Source: Blepharisma japonicum (lineage: Eukaryota > Ciliophora > Heterotrichea > Heterotrichida > Blepharismidae). From it: a stretch of 64,000 bases of DNA. The notes beneath the pieces were generated by a model. That model did not search any database. It was not told the origin of the DNA and was given only the letters and a program-made list of their open reading frames with translations. Numbering within the stretch: the first letter of the stretch is position 1; each line of letters starts with the position of its first letter. Of the stretch, positions 10,994-21,327 are shown piece after piece. The stretch is taken from NCBI GenBank assembly GCA_949751835.1, contig CATKHK010000047.1, forward strand, positions 248,001 through 312,000, read 5' to 3'. The translations under genes were made by a program, and so were the position numbers.

Positions 10994-11866
10994 ATGGGAG
11001 TCAACAATTCCACCATGACAAACCACATCAAAACCCAAGCCAATATCCGTGAAAACCTTTCTGGTTTTACTCCTACAAAATTCCAGACAAAACGAAACGC
11101 CACCAGCTTTTCATCGACATCTGATATATTTTCAAGCCAAGAATCTACCAGATTATCAGAAAACACTACTCAATCCATTCACACAACTAGACAGTCATTT
11201 CAGAATTTAAAACTTCCTCCTCGCCCAGAAAGCAAATTATCTGATGTTAGAATAAGCATACATACACGCCCAACGTCATTACGTATATCAAAATCTAACC
11301 CTGGGTCGACTCATACCTCCCCATCAGCAACTTCAAGGATTGAGATGAGCGAAGATTCACCTATATCTTCTATTGAAAACTTTAAATTTCGAGCGAATAA
11401 TGAAAAAATCAAGAAAAGAATGAGCCCTGTGAATTTTACTTATAAATTGAATACTGGGCAAAAGAAAAGTCAAGACGAAGATTCAAGTGATGAGGAAATC
11501 CCTCAAGAATTGTTGAAAATTGAAATACCTGATCACCGAACGGCAGCACAAGATATTTTTCATGATGCAAATGAATTGCATAAGATTTCTAAAGAATTTA
11601 TAAAACCACCAAAAATGCTCAGCATTTCAAAAAGTGAATCAAAGCTGAAAGAAGAGCAAAAAGATCTAAATGCTGTATCTAAAGAGCAGAGAAATGTAAG
11701 GATTAGGGTTAGCAGAGGCGTTAGTTCTGATAGAAATCAAAAATCGCCTCGTCTCACAACTGAAAGTCCTCATCCTTTTACCCCAAGCACTGAAGAGCCT
11801 GCAAATGAACTAAGATCAAGCCAAAAGTGGATTTGGAAAGGGGCTCACGGAACTTTAGAGTCATAA
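10994..11866 (+). CDS. WKGA-motif family protein, copy 3, candidate N-myristoylated
   Basis: 290 residues, Ser/Thr/Lys-rich and largely disordered. The C-terminus (QKWIWKGAHGTLES) and the preceding 'NVRIRVSRG' block match the genes at 3633 and 5020. The N-terminus differs: it begins MGVNNST, which fits the Gly-x-x-x-Ser N-myristoylation pattern that the other two copies lack. This copy may therefore be membrane-targeted (inference). Contains an acidic 'DEDSSDEE' stretch. Function unknown. Confidence 0.75.
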   Translation: MGVNNSTMTNHIKTQANIRENLSGFTPTKFQTKRNATSFSSTSDIFSSQESTRLSENTTQSIHTTRQSFQNLKLPPRPESKLSDVRISIHTRPTSLRISKSNPGSTHTSPSATSRIEMSEDSPISSIENFKFRANNEKIKKRMSPVNFTYKLNTGQKKSQDEDSSDEEIPQELLKIEIPDHRTAAQDIFHDANELHKISKEFIKPPKMLSISKSESKLKEEQKDLNAVSKEQRNVRIRVSRGVSSDRNQKSPRLTTESPHPFTPSTEEPANELRSSQKWIWKGAHGTLES

Positions 11867-11936
11867 ATATTATTTCAAATCTATTATTTATATTTCAATT
11901 TAAATAATTGAAATTCATACTTTAACTATCAGTAAA

Positions 11937-12755
11937 TTAGGATAGACAAAGTGATATCGAAACGATCAGAAGGAAGATTGAGAACTCAAGCTTAATACTC
12001 ATGTCATCTCTTTCCCCATACTTTATCACAAGTCTGTCATTCCCTTCTTGTAAATTTCTATTATTTCCATTCTTATCTGCGAATGATGCATTTCCAGCCC
12101 AAAATTTGTGGAAAAACAGTCTCTGGTTTTCATCTAAATCTTGAATTTCGCTCCAAAGAAACCATTTAACTCCTTCTGTGCATGGTGGCACTGTTAAAGA
12201 TCCTTCAAATTCATAAAATTCCTCAATTTTATCAATTCCGTTAAAAACATCCCCTAAATTCACATCGGTGAAATTTTTTTCTGAGTCCATGACCTGGGAG
12301 ATGAATTTATTGGTTTTTCCATTCACGTCAAAAAAGATACCCAACACATAAATTGAGCCAGGAACATTAGGATTTTTCATCACAGTGTGCATTTCTAAGT
12401 CATAATATTTACCATTAAGTGTATACTCAGATGGTGAATGAAAATGGAATGCTGACGAATATACGTTAATAGGCTCTTGAGACGGAATGGCAATTGTAAG
12501 ATAGCCCCAGTCTGAGTAGAGAGCATAGGAGTAAGACGTCAGATGCCCCATAGTGAAATTCGATTCAAAATGAGGGTAGAGAACTATTGAACTAGTTGTG
12601 TTTGTCGGGATAATGTTAATTTTCGAATCTTTGATTGCAAATGGAGATTGTAGCATACCGTCTTGGCACGTCCCAGTCCAATCATCTCCGCTTTCATTAT
12701 ATGTGACGTGTAAACTCAATACAAAAGTAAGTGTGGTGAGGTATATAAGTTTCAT
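11937..12755 (-). CDS. Secreted alpha-type carbonic anhydrase
   Basis: Interconverts CO2 and bicarbonate. 272 residues with an N-terminal signal peptide (about 1-18). The zinc ligands are visible as FHFHSPSE (His104, His106) and DLEMHTV (His123), followed by the family block GSLTVPPCTEGV with Trp. Cys30 and the Cys of 'PPC' probably form the usual disulfide. The C-terminus is a short hydrophobic tail after a polar stretch, so a GPI anchor or membrane attachment is possible. Length fits the alpha family. It lies 84 bp from, and divergent to, saccharopine dehydrogenase. Confidence 0.93.
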   Translation of the reverse strand: MKLIYLTTLTFVLSLHVTYNESGDDWTGTCQDGMLQSPFAIKDSKINIIPTNTTSSIVLYPHFESNFTMGHLTSYSYALYSDWGYLTIAIPSQEPINVYSSAFHFHSPSEYTLNGKYYDLEMHTVMKNPNVPGSIYVLGIFFDVNGKTNKFISQVMDSEKNFTDVNLGDVFNGIDKIEEFYEFEGSLTVPPCTEGVKWFLWSEIQDLDENQRLFFHKFWAGNASFADKNGNNRNLQEGNDRLVIKYGERDDMSIKLEFSIFLLIVSISLCLS

Positions 12756-12839
12756 TTTATTTATATATTTCTATAAGAATTCATAAAATCAAACCATACA
12801 GATTAACTTATACTTAGTATTTGTATTAGATTTATAATA

Positions 12840-14207
12840 ATGGCAGGCACTCGTGCGCTAGTTTTTGGGTCAGGTTTAATGGTTCCTTGTTTGGTTCAAA
12901 ACTTGTTGAACAGAAATTTTACTGTTTCAGTAGGTGGAAACATTCAAGAAGAACTTGCCAGAATTGCCCAAAAATTCCAAATCACGACCCATACAGTTGA
13001 TGTTACAAATATTGAACAAGTCGCATCACTTCTTGATGAGGTTGATATGGTGATATCAATGGTTCCTGCCAAATTCCACCACTTTGTGGTGAAAGCCTGC
13101 ATCCAAAAGCGCAAAAACATGGTCACAGCTTCATATGTCAGCCCTGAAGTTAAAGCATTGGAACAGGAAATTATTGACGCAGGGATTGTTGTTCTCAATG
13201 AAATGGGACTTGACCCAGGCATTGACCATATGAGTGTTATGAGAAAAGTTAGGGAAATCAAGCATGCTGGTGGACAGATTGTATATTTCCAATCAAGCTG
13301 TGGTGGGTTACCTGCTCCTGAGGCTTGCAACAATATTTTACAGTACAAAATATCTTGGGCACCTTATGGAGCTTTAATGGCTGTACTAAGACCTGCTAAG
13401 TATTTAGAAAACAACCAAATTGTCGAGATTCAGCCACAAAATCTTATGTCGACAGCTCAACCATTAGATTTGGAGTATGATTTACCTTTGGTATATTACC
13501 CTAACGGTAACTCAGTTAACTATGTTGACTTATATGGATTACATGACGCTCACACTGTAAAAAGATGCACAATCAGATATAGGAATTATCCAACAATATG
13601 CAAAGGATTCGTAGTATTAGGAATTTATAATGAAGAAAGCTTTGATTTCGGGGAAAACTTTTCCTGGAGAGACTTAATTAGCCATATTGCAGGAGATGTT
13701 AATGGAGATGAAAGCTTATTAGGAGAAATCCCTGATGAAATGAAGCCGGTAGCTGGAAAAGTGGCAGGGAAATTAAACAACTTTGCAGCTGATGAAGTCA
13801 AATTAATCCTTGAAGCACTGGTAAAGCTTGATATGCTTAACACAACGCCAATTAGAAATGCGAAATCTATATTTGATGCTTTTGTGCAGCTAATGCAAGA
13901 AAAATGCAAGTATGAGCCTGGAGAAGAGGATTTAGTGATCATGGAGCATAGGTACATTGCTCAGTATAGTGATAGAAAAGTGCTTTACAAATCTAAACTT
14001 ATTGAGCGCGGAGTTGTAAGCGAGCTAAGTTGCATGTCAAGATTAGTCAGTCTGCCTGCCTCATTAGGTGCATATTGGTTAGCTACTCATCAGCATGCCC
14101 CAGGACTGATGTACCCTATGGAAGAAGGATTTTCAGAAGAAATTTTGTCTAGTTTAGAAAGAGACTTTAACGTCAAGTTTGAGGAAACTGAAGAGGTCCT
14201 TAACTAA
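12840..14207 (+). CDS. Saccharopine dehydrogenase (L-glutamate-forming type)
   Basis: 455 residues with no in-frame TGA. N-terminal Rossmann nucleotide-binding fold (ALVFGSGLMVPCLVQNLL), 'VDMVISMVPAKFHH' and 'NEMGLDPGIDHM', all characteristic of LYS9/AASS C-terminal-type saccharopine reductase; then 'SSCGGLPAPEACNN'. Acts in the aminoadipate-saccharopine route of lysine metabolism, probably degradation in a ciliate. It is a stand-alone enzyme, not the LKR-SDH fusion of animals. Length is normal. Confidence 0.93.
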   Translation: MAGTRALVFGSGLMVPCLVQNLLNRNFTVSVGGNIQEELARIAQKFQITTHTVDVTNIEQVASLLDEVDMVISMVPAKFHHFVVKACIQKRKNMVTASYVSPEVKALEQEIIDAGIVVLNEMGLDPGIDHMSVMRKVREIKHAGGQIVYFQSSCGGLPAPEACNNILQYKISWAPYGALMAVLRPAKYLENNQIVEIQPQNLMSTAQPLDLEYDLPLVYYPNGNSVNYVDLYGLHDAHTVKRCTIRYRNYPTICKGFVVLGIYNEESFDFGENFSWRDLISHIAGDVNGDESLLGEIPDEMKPVAGKVAGKLNNFAADEVKLILEALVKLDMLNTTPIRNAKSIFDAFVQLMQEKCKYEPGEEDLVIMEHRYIAQYSDRKVLYKSKLIERGVVSELSCMSRLVSLPASLGAYWLATHQHAPGLMYPMEEGFSEEILSSLERDFNVKFEETEEVLN

Positions 14208-14244
14208 TTTTAAGAAAATTCTAAAAACGAGTTTTAGCTAAAAT

Positions 14245-15723
14245 TTACTTAGAGGCGTGCTTTCCTATTATATAGGCAACACAACTAAGTGCTTTTTTGA
14301 GGTACTCAATGCTGAAATTTTCATTAATGCCATGAGGGTTGCTTTCAAGATGCAAAATTCCTGTTATCACAAACTGAGCACTCGGGAAGAGTTCACCAAG
14401 GTAGCCCATAAATGGAATGCTTCCTCCTTCCCACAAACTAAGCGCTGGGGCATGGAAAACATTATTGGATGCTTCTTGAACGGCTTCATTTAGCCAAGGC
14501 TCTAGATCATTTGATGCCCATCCATCACTTGGTAATTGTGGAATTACTTCAACCACAGCATTATATAAAGGATCTCTTGTAATTTCTCTAATTAATGCTT
14601 CTGTAGCCACTTTTCCATTAACTCCAGGTGGAAGTCTTATTGAAAGCCTTGTAGTAAAATGAGGCTGAATTACATTTCCCGCATCTGCCACAGGTGGTAG
14701 ACCTTCACATCCAATAACAGTTAAAGTAGGCTTCCAAGATCTATTAATCAATAGCTGTACCAAATCATCAGTCATCGGTTTAACACCATTTATAAGTGGA
14801 AAAGCGCCTACAATATAAGGCCCCATGAACTTTACAATCTGAGCAGCTCCTTCATAAATGCTTGGCTTTATTTCAGTATGCAGCTCAGGTAGCAAAATTT
14901 CGCCTGTCCTTTCATCTTCAATACGAGAAATAATATGCTGCATTATTCTATATGCAGATGGGAGAACTCCAGATGTCCCACCTGAGTGCATACCAGCTAG
15001 AATGGTTTTGACGGTAACATCAAGATTCACAACCCCTCTCAAAGATGTGGTAATAAAGAATTGCTGATAATTCATGATTCCTGAGTCCAAACAGATAATA
15101 AGTTCTGGATTACCAATTCTATCACGTAGTTTATTTATGTAATAGACCAAACTTTCACTATCACTTTCTTCTTCATTCTCAGCAACAATCACAATTCTGC
15201 CATGAGGAATCCCTAAGCTTTGTAAAGTTTTAATGCATAATGCAGCTCCAGGAAGGGCATAGCCATCATCTCCGCCACCTCTTCCATAAAGTTTTCCATC
15301 AACTATTACTGGATCTGTTGGTCCTCCTATGGTCCAACCACTTAAATGAGGCTGCTTGTCCATGTGACCATACATAAGGATTGTTCCTTTGTCTGGGGTA
15401 GTCGCTTGGACCTCTCCAAAAACAAGCCAAGGCTTTCCAGGTTCTTTGACAATTTCATAAGTAAAGCCTTCAATATTTAATGATCTGACGTAGCTTAGCA
15501 AGACTTCTTGGGCTTGCTCCATGTGTCCATTAGTTTCCCAGTTAGGGTCAAATGCAGTAGACAGGCTAGGAATTCTGATGTAATCCATTAGAGTTGGGAT
15601 GATTCCAGAATCGACCCCTTGGCTGATCACTTCTTGAATTCTTTGTGAGTCCATTTTTAGAGATTGTGGAAAATGGTGAAGATTGGGAATTTTAAAAAAT
15701 CTTTTCAAAAAGCCTTGAATCAT
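14245..15723 (-). CDS. M20 family metallopeptidase (dipeptidase-like)
   Basis: Zinc dipeptidase of the CNDP/M20 group. Visible: LMYGHMDKQP (metal His and Asp), GRGGGDDGYA (bridging Asp), AENEEESDSES (catalytic Glu pair region), 'CLDSG', the dimerisation-domain 'GMHSGGTSG' His, and a C-terminal 'HGINENFS' His. 492 residues from the ATG at 15723; a second ATG at 15654 would remove a short basic/aromatic leader that could be a targeting signal. An open frame further upstream lacks an ATG and overlaps the next gene, so I rejected it. Cytosolic peptide turnover is the usual role. Confidence 0.88.
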   Translation of the reverse strand: MIQGFLKRFFKIPNLHHFPQSLKMDSQRIQEVISQGVDSGIIPTLMDYIRIPSLSTAFDPNWETNGHMEQAQEVLLSYVRSLNIEGFTYEIVKEPGKPWLVFGEVQATTPDKGTILMYGHMDKQPHLSGWTIGGPTDPVIVDGKLYGRGGGDDGYALPGAALCIKTLQSLGIPHGRIVIVAENEEESDSESLVYYINKLRDRIGNPELIICLDSGIMNYQQFFITTSLRGVVNLDVTVKTILAGMHSGGTSGVLPSAYRIMQHIISRIEDERTGEILLPELHTEIKPSIYEGAAQIVKFMGPYIVGAFPLINGVKPMTDDLVQLLINRSWKPTLTVIGCEGLPPVADAGNVIQPHFTTRLSIRLPPGVNGKVATEALIREITRDPLYNAVVEVIPQLPSDGWASNDLEPWLNEAVQEASNNVFHAPALSLWEGGSIPFMGYLGELFPSAQFVITGILHLESNPHGINENFSIEYLKKALSCVAYIIGKHASK

Positions 15724-15833
15724 GAAAAATAAAATATAAATAATGAAAAAGTGTAAAATTATTGTTGAAATAAAAGATAATACTTCTAAAAAATAAATAT
15801 ATTTACTATTTATTTTTATAAATAATTGATTAA

Positions 15834-16580
15834 TTAACTTAAAGTACGCTTGCAATTATGACAAACCATTTTCATATCCTTGCATTTATGTGTCATATAC
15901 GGCAGTATAAAGCATCCAAACACGCCACCAGCTAAAAATATTCCAACAGCCGATCAAAATGTTTTTGCTGAATTCGTATAACAAATATCAGTCATAACTT
16001 CTGCTTTACAAAAAGCACACCATTTTAGAGTTGGGATATCAGAATTCTCATTTTCATCTTCCATTAATGAAGCAAATTTTGCTTCCCCGAAACTGCTATT
16101 CCAAGGCACAGGTACAGTAGTTTCAAGTGATTTAGCTTGAGGCACTTCTTCATGCTTTCCAATGAAGCTTTCTCCTACTCTTGAAATAGCTGATGTTTCT
16201 GATTTCCTTCCGCTTTGAAACTCTTCTTCGAGCTGCTTTAGTTTTTCTTGAAGCCTTTGTGTCAATACAGATTTTTCTGTTTGATTTATTTCATTTACTG
16301 CTGATCCAAGCAAAAATGGATTTTTAGGAAGAGTTCGTCGAGGGGAAATGGTTTTTCGAACGAAGGTTGACCTACGTGTGCTATAATTTGTATCTCGGGT
16401 GTCTTGTAAGTTAGTCCTCATTGATGGAGATTGAAGTGATTTGTCGACAGGAATAGTAGGAGACTCATAAAACCTTGATGAATTTTTGGTATAAGGGCCT
16501 TCGGGGGTTTCGGTGTTGCTGAATAAGGAGTTTAATGCATTATTTCCAGGAGAAGTTTCTATTTTTTCCCTTTTGTCCAT
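15834..16580 (-). CDS. LITAF-like zinc-domain membrane-associated protein
   Basis: 248 residues. The N-terminal 180 are Ser/Thr/Pro-rich and disordered, with a short coiled coil (QRLQEKLKQLEEEF). The C-terminus has the LITAF layout: CAFC, a hydrophobic patch (FLAGGVFGCFILPY), then KCKD...CHNC. A TGA (Trp) at 15952-15954 precedes the hydrophobic patch, so a standard-code reading would lose the second zinc half. LITAF proteins insert as monotopic membrane proteins on endosomes and lysosomes. Confidence 0.75.
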
Positions 16581-16910
16581 TTATTATTAGAAATCATTAT
16601 GACATCTTTAAGATATAGGCATTACGTATTAAGTGGTCAGTGAAGCTATTTCTGTAAATTTTAAATTTTGAGAAAATAAATAAATTTGCAAAAGCCGTTA
16701 TTTTTGTAACTGGAATATATATTAAATGTAACTAATTATAAAGTTAAGCCAATTTGTGCGGCACCTTATATGGATATAAATAATCTTTTATTTTTCAATT
16801 TATTGAAGTTTTTTAAGCTTAACAGAGCTTAAATCACTTGATATTAATAATATAGCTGTTTATAATCATTTTTTCAAAATATTATAAAGAATATTTATAA
16901 GATTTTGATA
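16581..16910. other. Intergenic AT-rich spacer
   Basis: Strongly AT-rich, between two minus-strand genes. Nothing recognised. Confidence 0.5.
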
Positions 16911-18278
16911 TTAAATATGATGTTTATTATTAAATTTTTCAATTGATTTTTCTCTAACTTGATGAGCTTTAGAAAATGATTTAGATTCTAGGCAGTTAGA
17001 TACTTTCTCTGATCCTTTTTTAAGCGACATATACTCTTCTAAGAGGCGAGTAATCCATTTTCATGCTTGATTAGGACTAGGGATTGAGTAAAATGATCCT
17101 TCAGGAGAGCATTGCACTATTAAATTTGCTATTTTTTTGAAGATTTTCTTCAAATATCTATACTTCTCATCAAGTTTTACATAGTTCATTATTTTATCTT
17201 TCGCATCCTTAAAATCAATTGCTCCCAGAATTCTAATTAAGTCATCATTATCTTTGTTTTTGTTTTTATTATTTATTTCTTCAAATTTTGAAGAAAGCTC
17301 ATTCATTTTTTCTTTGAGTTTTGATATTTCATCAGGTTCAGAGACTTGAATTTTGCATCTTGTTTCTAGTGTATTTTCTTTGTCTTCGTCTATATTTTCA
17401 GCTTTATTTGTTGAATTATAAGAATTTATATCAGGTTTTGTGCTTTCATTCATAAAGAGCTTTTCTTCTGAATTCTTTCACTTGAGTTGAGGGTCTAATT
17501 CGGTAAGAATGCTATCATGCTCTCTAGTCTTTGAGATATCATTGAGCGAAATGGTTATTGTTGAGATTTCATTTCTAAGCTCATTAGAAATCTCAATTTC
17601 GTTTAAATACCTTTTATTTGCATCTTCCAAATTTCCTTCTAATATTTTTATATCTGAAATTTTTGCATTTAAAATTTTTTCAAGCTCTTCATATTTTGTT
17701 TGATGATTCTTTATCTGAGCTTTTAATTCACTATTTTCTTTAAAGAATATATTGAGCTTAAAATTCAGTTCACTCTTGTCAGTTAAAATTTGTGTAATTT
17801 CATCATCTTTTCCTTTTAACTTCTCATCTCTTTCTTTTATATTTTCTTTAAATACCTCGATCTCTCTTTCAAGAATTTCAATTCTTTTATCACAATTATT
17901 CTTTTGAGGAACATTCCTTTGTTTCAACATTTCAATTGTTGCTTCAAGCTCGTGCTGCAAAATAATCATATCTTTCAACGACTCATCTTTGATTTTAACC
18001 TTTTCTTCAAGAAACTCTGATCTTTTCCTTTCAAAATCAAGCATTTTTTTCATCTCCCACATCTCATTCTCAGGATACTTCCCTGTTTTTTGATAAAATG
18101 ATTTGGCGTACAAGTCTTCTTCTTTAATTTGAACCTTTTTTTCTTCTTCAAAAACCCGGGAATTTTCTAAACCTTCAAAGTCCTATTTCTTTTTTACCTC
18201 TTCAATTAAAGACCCTCCTAATCTATTCAACGTTTTTCTTATCCTCTCAATATTTCTTTCAATATTACTTTCACACAT
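16911..18278 (-). CDS. Long coiled-coil protein
   Basis: 450 residues from the ATG at 18278, after removing a 15-nt intron (18183-18197) and reading three TGA as Trp. Almost wholly heptad-like, charged helix (for example ERKRSEFLEEKVKIKDES, 'FKENIKERDEKLKGKDDE'), with a Cys-rich start (MCESNIERNI). A Cys/Ser/Pro break precedes the C-terminal helix. No motor or enzyme domain. Likely a structural or tethering protein; no family assignment possible from sequence alone. Confidence 0.8.
18183..18197 (-). other. 15-nt intron in coiled-coil gene
   Basis: gtaaaaaagaaatag. It contains the only in-frame stop between the true ATG and the coiled coil. Confidence 0.85.
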
Positions 18279-18307
18279 AATTTATTTAAAATTTTTATTT
18301 CTTATAA

Positions 18308-20284
18308 TTAAAGATCATCATGTGAGCCCATATCTTCATGTCCAGCGGTGTCATATATTTTTGAAATGATTGGATTGCAGACTTTCTCTACCTCCTTAAG
18401 TTTGTCTTGGTATTCTTCTTTGCTTGCATCAGGATTAGACGAAAGCCAGCTCAATGCGTCTTCAACTGCATCTTTAATTGTTGATTTGTCTGATTCTGAT
18501 AATTTGTCTCCAACTTTTTCTGTGTCTTCTATTGAGTTTCTCATTGAATAAGCATAGCTTTCAAGAGCGTTCCTGGCATCAACTATAGCCTTGGCTTCTT
18601 TATCTTGGTCAGCGAACTGTTCAGCTTCTTTGACCATTCTTTCAATTTCGTCCTTAGAGAGTCTTCCTGTGTCGTTTGTAATGGTGATGTGATTTTTGTT
18701 GCCAGTTCCTTGATCGACTGCTGCGACGTTGAGAATACCGTTGGCGTCGATTTCGAAGGTGACTTCAATTTGTGGGACTCCTCTAGCCGCTGGTGGGATA
18801 TCTTTTAAGTCAAATTGGCCGAGTTTGTGGTTGTCTTTGGTCATGGCTCTTTCTCCTTCGTAAACTTGGATGGAGACCATAGTTTGTTGGTCTTGGTAAG
18901 TGGTGAAGGTTTGGGATTTCTTGGTTGGGATGACAGTTCCTCTTGGGATAAGAACGGTCATAACACCTCCAACAGTTTCAATTCCTAAGCTAAGAGGAGC
19001 GACATCAATAAGAACGATGTCAGCTGTCTCTTCGCCACCTTGGCCACTTAAAATGCCAGCTTGAACAGCAGCTCCGTAAGCAACTGCTTCATCAGGGTTA
19101 ATTCCCATATTTGGTTCTTTTCCATTGAAGAAATCTTTGATTAATCTTTGTACCTTTGGAATTCTAGTTGATCCCCCTACAAGTACAATTTCATCAATCT
19201 CACTCTTTTGCATGCTTGAGTCATCAAGTACTTGTTTAACAGGTCCCAAAGTCTTCTTAAACAAATCATTATTCAAATCTTCAAACTTAGCTCTTGTCAA
19301 GGTTTCGCTGAAATCAATGCCATCATGGAAAGCTTCAATTTCAATGGTAACCTGATGAGTACTTGACAAAGCTCTTTTAGCGTTTTCTACTTCTCTCTTA
19401 AGTTTTTGTATGGCGTGCTTATTTTTGCTAGCATCAACGTTGTTTTTCTTTTGGAAAAGCTTGATCAAGTAATCCATAACTCTTTGGTCAAAATCTTCAC
19501 CTCCCAAATGTGTGTCTCCAGAGGTTGCTACGACTTCGAAAACTCCATTATCAATTGTAAGTAAAGACACATCAAAAGTGCCTCCACCCAAATCGAAGAC
19601 CAAAATGTTCTTTTCGCCTTGTCCTTTTTTGTCAAGGCCGTAGGCAATAGCAGCGGCTGTTGGTTCGTTGATAATTCTTAGCACGTTGAGTCCTGAGATG
19701 GCGCCTGCATCTTTAGTGGCTTGTCTTTGTGAGTCATTGAAGTAAGCTGGGACGGTGACCACAGCATGCTTTACTTCTTGTCCTAAGAAAGCTTCAGCAA
19801 TATCTCTCATCTTAGCAAGGACCATAGAGCTGATTTCTTCAGGAGCGAACTCTTTGACTTCTTTTCCAGCTTTAAGAGAAATATAAGGCTTTCCTCCTTT
19901 GTTGGTAATATCATATGATAAAAGCTTTTTGTCGTTTTGTACTGTGTCGTCGTCATATTTTCTGCCAATAAGTCTTTTGACACTGTAAGCTGTGCCACTA
20001 GGGTTGATGGCAGCTTGGTTTTTGGCAGCTTCTCCGACTAGTCTTTCACCTTCTTCTGAGAGTGCGACGTATGAAGGAGTGATTCTGTTTCCTTGGTCGT
20101 TAGGGATGATCTCTACACGGCCATTTCTATAGATACCCACACAAGAATAAGTTGTACCCAAGTCAATTCCTACAGCAGGACCTTTAATGTCGCTGTCCTT
20201 TGAGCCAGCATTGGCTGAAAAGAATAAGCAAACAGCTATCAATCCAAAATATGCAAGACCTAATGTTTGCAGTTTTCGAGACAT
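18308..20284 (-). CDS. BiP: ER HSP70 chaperone (BiP/GRP78)
   Basis: 658 residues. Cleavable signal peptide (about 1-26, ...[11 protein letters not shown]), then a full HSP70: [55 protein letters not shown], then the substrate domain and lid. The C-terminus is GSHDDL, an HDEL-like ER-retrieval signal. Folds secretory proteins in the ER lumen. The only Trp (SWLSS) is TGG. Two broken copies of its 5' end lie at 26535-26883 and 29356-29699. The upstream region has an inverted TTCTGGAA (20346-20353), a heat-shock-element-like unit. Confidence 0.97.
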   Translation of the reverse strand: MSRKLQTLGLAYFGLIAVCLFFSANAGSKDSDIKGPAVGIDLGTTYSCVGIYRNGRVEIIPNDQGNRITPSYVALSEEGERLVGEAAKNQAAINPSGTAYSVKRLIGRKYDDDTVQNDKKLLSYDITNKGGKPYISLKAGKEVKEFAPEEISSMVLAKMRDIAEAFLGQEVKHAVVTVPAYFNDSQRQATKDAGAISGLNVLRIINEPTAAAIAYGLDKKGQGEKNILVFDLGGGTFDVSLLTIDNGVFEVVATSGDTHLGGEDFDQRVMDYLIKLFQKKNNVDASKNKHAIQKLKREVENAKRALSSTHQVTIEIEAFHDGIDFSETLTRAKFEDLNNDLFKKTLGPVKQVLDDSSMQKSEIDEIVLVGGSTRIPKVQRLIKDFFNGKEPNMGINPDEAVAYGAAVQAGILSGQGGEETADIVLIDVAPLSLGIETVGGVMTVLIPRGTVIPTKKSQTFTTYQDQQTMVSIQVYEGERAMTKDNHKLGQFDLKDIPPAARGVPQIEVTFEIDANGILNVAAVDQGTGNKNHITITNDTGRLSKDEIERMVKEAEQFADQDKEAKAIVDARNALESYAYSMRNSIEDTEKVGDKLSESDKSTIKDAVEDALSWLSSNPDASKEEYQDKLKEVEKVCNPIISKIYDTAGHEDMGSHDDL

Positions 20285-20583
20285 TTTTATTATACACGTG
20301 TTATTTATGTATTCAATTTAGCATGATGTAAAGGGTGGAAGACTTTTCTGGAATTGAGAGATAATAGAGGGGAATGATTGAGAGAAAGATGGGAAGGAAT
20401 GAAAAAGTTTTGGGAATAGAGGAAATGATTTGAGTGGATTATTTAAGAAATTGGAAAATTAAGATTTCTAGATTTTTCGTAAAAAGGAAAAAATTATTGA
20501 CTGAAGGAAATGAAGAGAGTTATAAGGATTTATTTGGAAAACAAAGAATTATAAATTACTTTTGTGATTAGTTTAATAGAAGA
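20285..20583. promoter_or_regulatory. BiP upstream region with candidate heat-shock element
   Basis: Holds TTCTGGAA at 20346-20353, with a further GAA five bases before it, about 65 bp upstream of the BiP ATG; this resembles a gapped heat-shock element. The palindrome ACACGTGT at 20294-20301 holds an ACGTG core like UPR elements, but lies only 10 bp from the ATG. The block is repeated (diverged) at 26884-27188 and, inverted, at about 24925-25110. Regulatory roles are inferred. Confidence 0.4.
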
Positions 20584-21327
20584 TTATGGGCTATTGAAGA
20601 TTCGAGCATAACAATAAGATAATCTTGCGCCATAAGATCCAGTCCAAAAATTAGTGTCTTTCCCAGAATAAGATATTTTAATTGTTCTATGATAAGGTTG
20701 AATTTCAAACTTAGTTTTCATCATATAAAGCACAGGCCCAGGCTCACGAATGTTTAATTCATCAAGTTTATAAGTGTCTGTTATTTCATGGTTTTCATCA
20801 TATATCACTACTTTAAGCTTTGCTAATGCTCCATCATCACTTCTTCTGCTTACATATGCTCCTATAATAAAAAATCTCTTTTGATCTGATAATGGAATAT
20901 AAATAACCTGCGTTAAGTCACACCATTCATATGAAGATGCAAAGACTGTCTTTTTATGTTTATAACCAGGCCAGCCTTCGATATTTCATCCATCACCTCC
21001 ATCACGTTTATCCCAAAATTTGAATCTGTTTTCTCCACATGGATTTTTAATCATGTTTTGTGATGACTTTATGCAGTTGAATAAATCTTCATAAGAAGTG
21101 AATGGATTGCACTCTAAGAATCTTGAAAAATATACAAGTATTTCAGGATCATTTTGATTTAGATTTGCAATCCAGCTTGCTATAGACTTTGAAACGTAGA
21201 AATAGTATTCGTGATTTGGTAAGTGTTGATGGAAATAATGATTTAAATAGAGCAACTTTAATGAATCGTTAGCGCTTAAGAAATCAGAAGCTCTCCTGAA
21301 GATAAAAATCAGTTCATTATCGTTCAT
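20584..21327 (-). CDS. F-box-like/FBA-domain protein, copy A
   Basis: 247 residues. N-terminal F-box-like segment (NELIFIFRRASDFLSANDSL), a helical linker, then an FBA (F-box-associated) domain: NPCGENRFKFWDKRDGGDGW, 'WPGYKHKKTVFASSYEWCDL', 'IPLSDQKRFFIIGAYVSRRS', 'EPGPVLYMMKTKFEIQ' and the end GKDTNFWTGSYGAR...CYARIF. This matches FBXO2/FBXO6-type sugar-recognising SCF adaptors. The Trp after DGGDG is TGA. The frame is intact across 744 nt. Its 3' end faces the BiP promoter. Start chosen at MNDN; the upstream MGN leader seen in copies B and C is frameshifted here. Confidence 0.85.

Noticed and set aside
12944-13348. Antisense frame within saccharopine dehydrogenase
   Set aside because: Shadow of a clear gene on the other strand.
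15724-15855. Upstream in-frame extension of the M20 peptidase
   Set aside because: No ATG, AT-rich, and it overlaps the end of the LITAF-like gene on the same strand.
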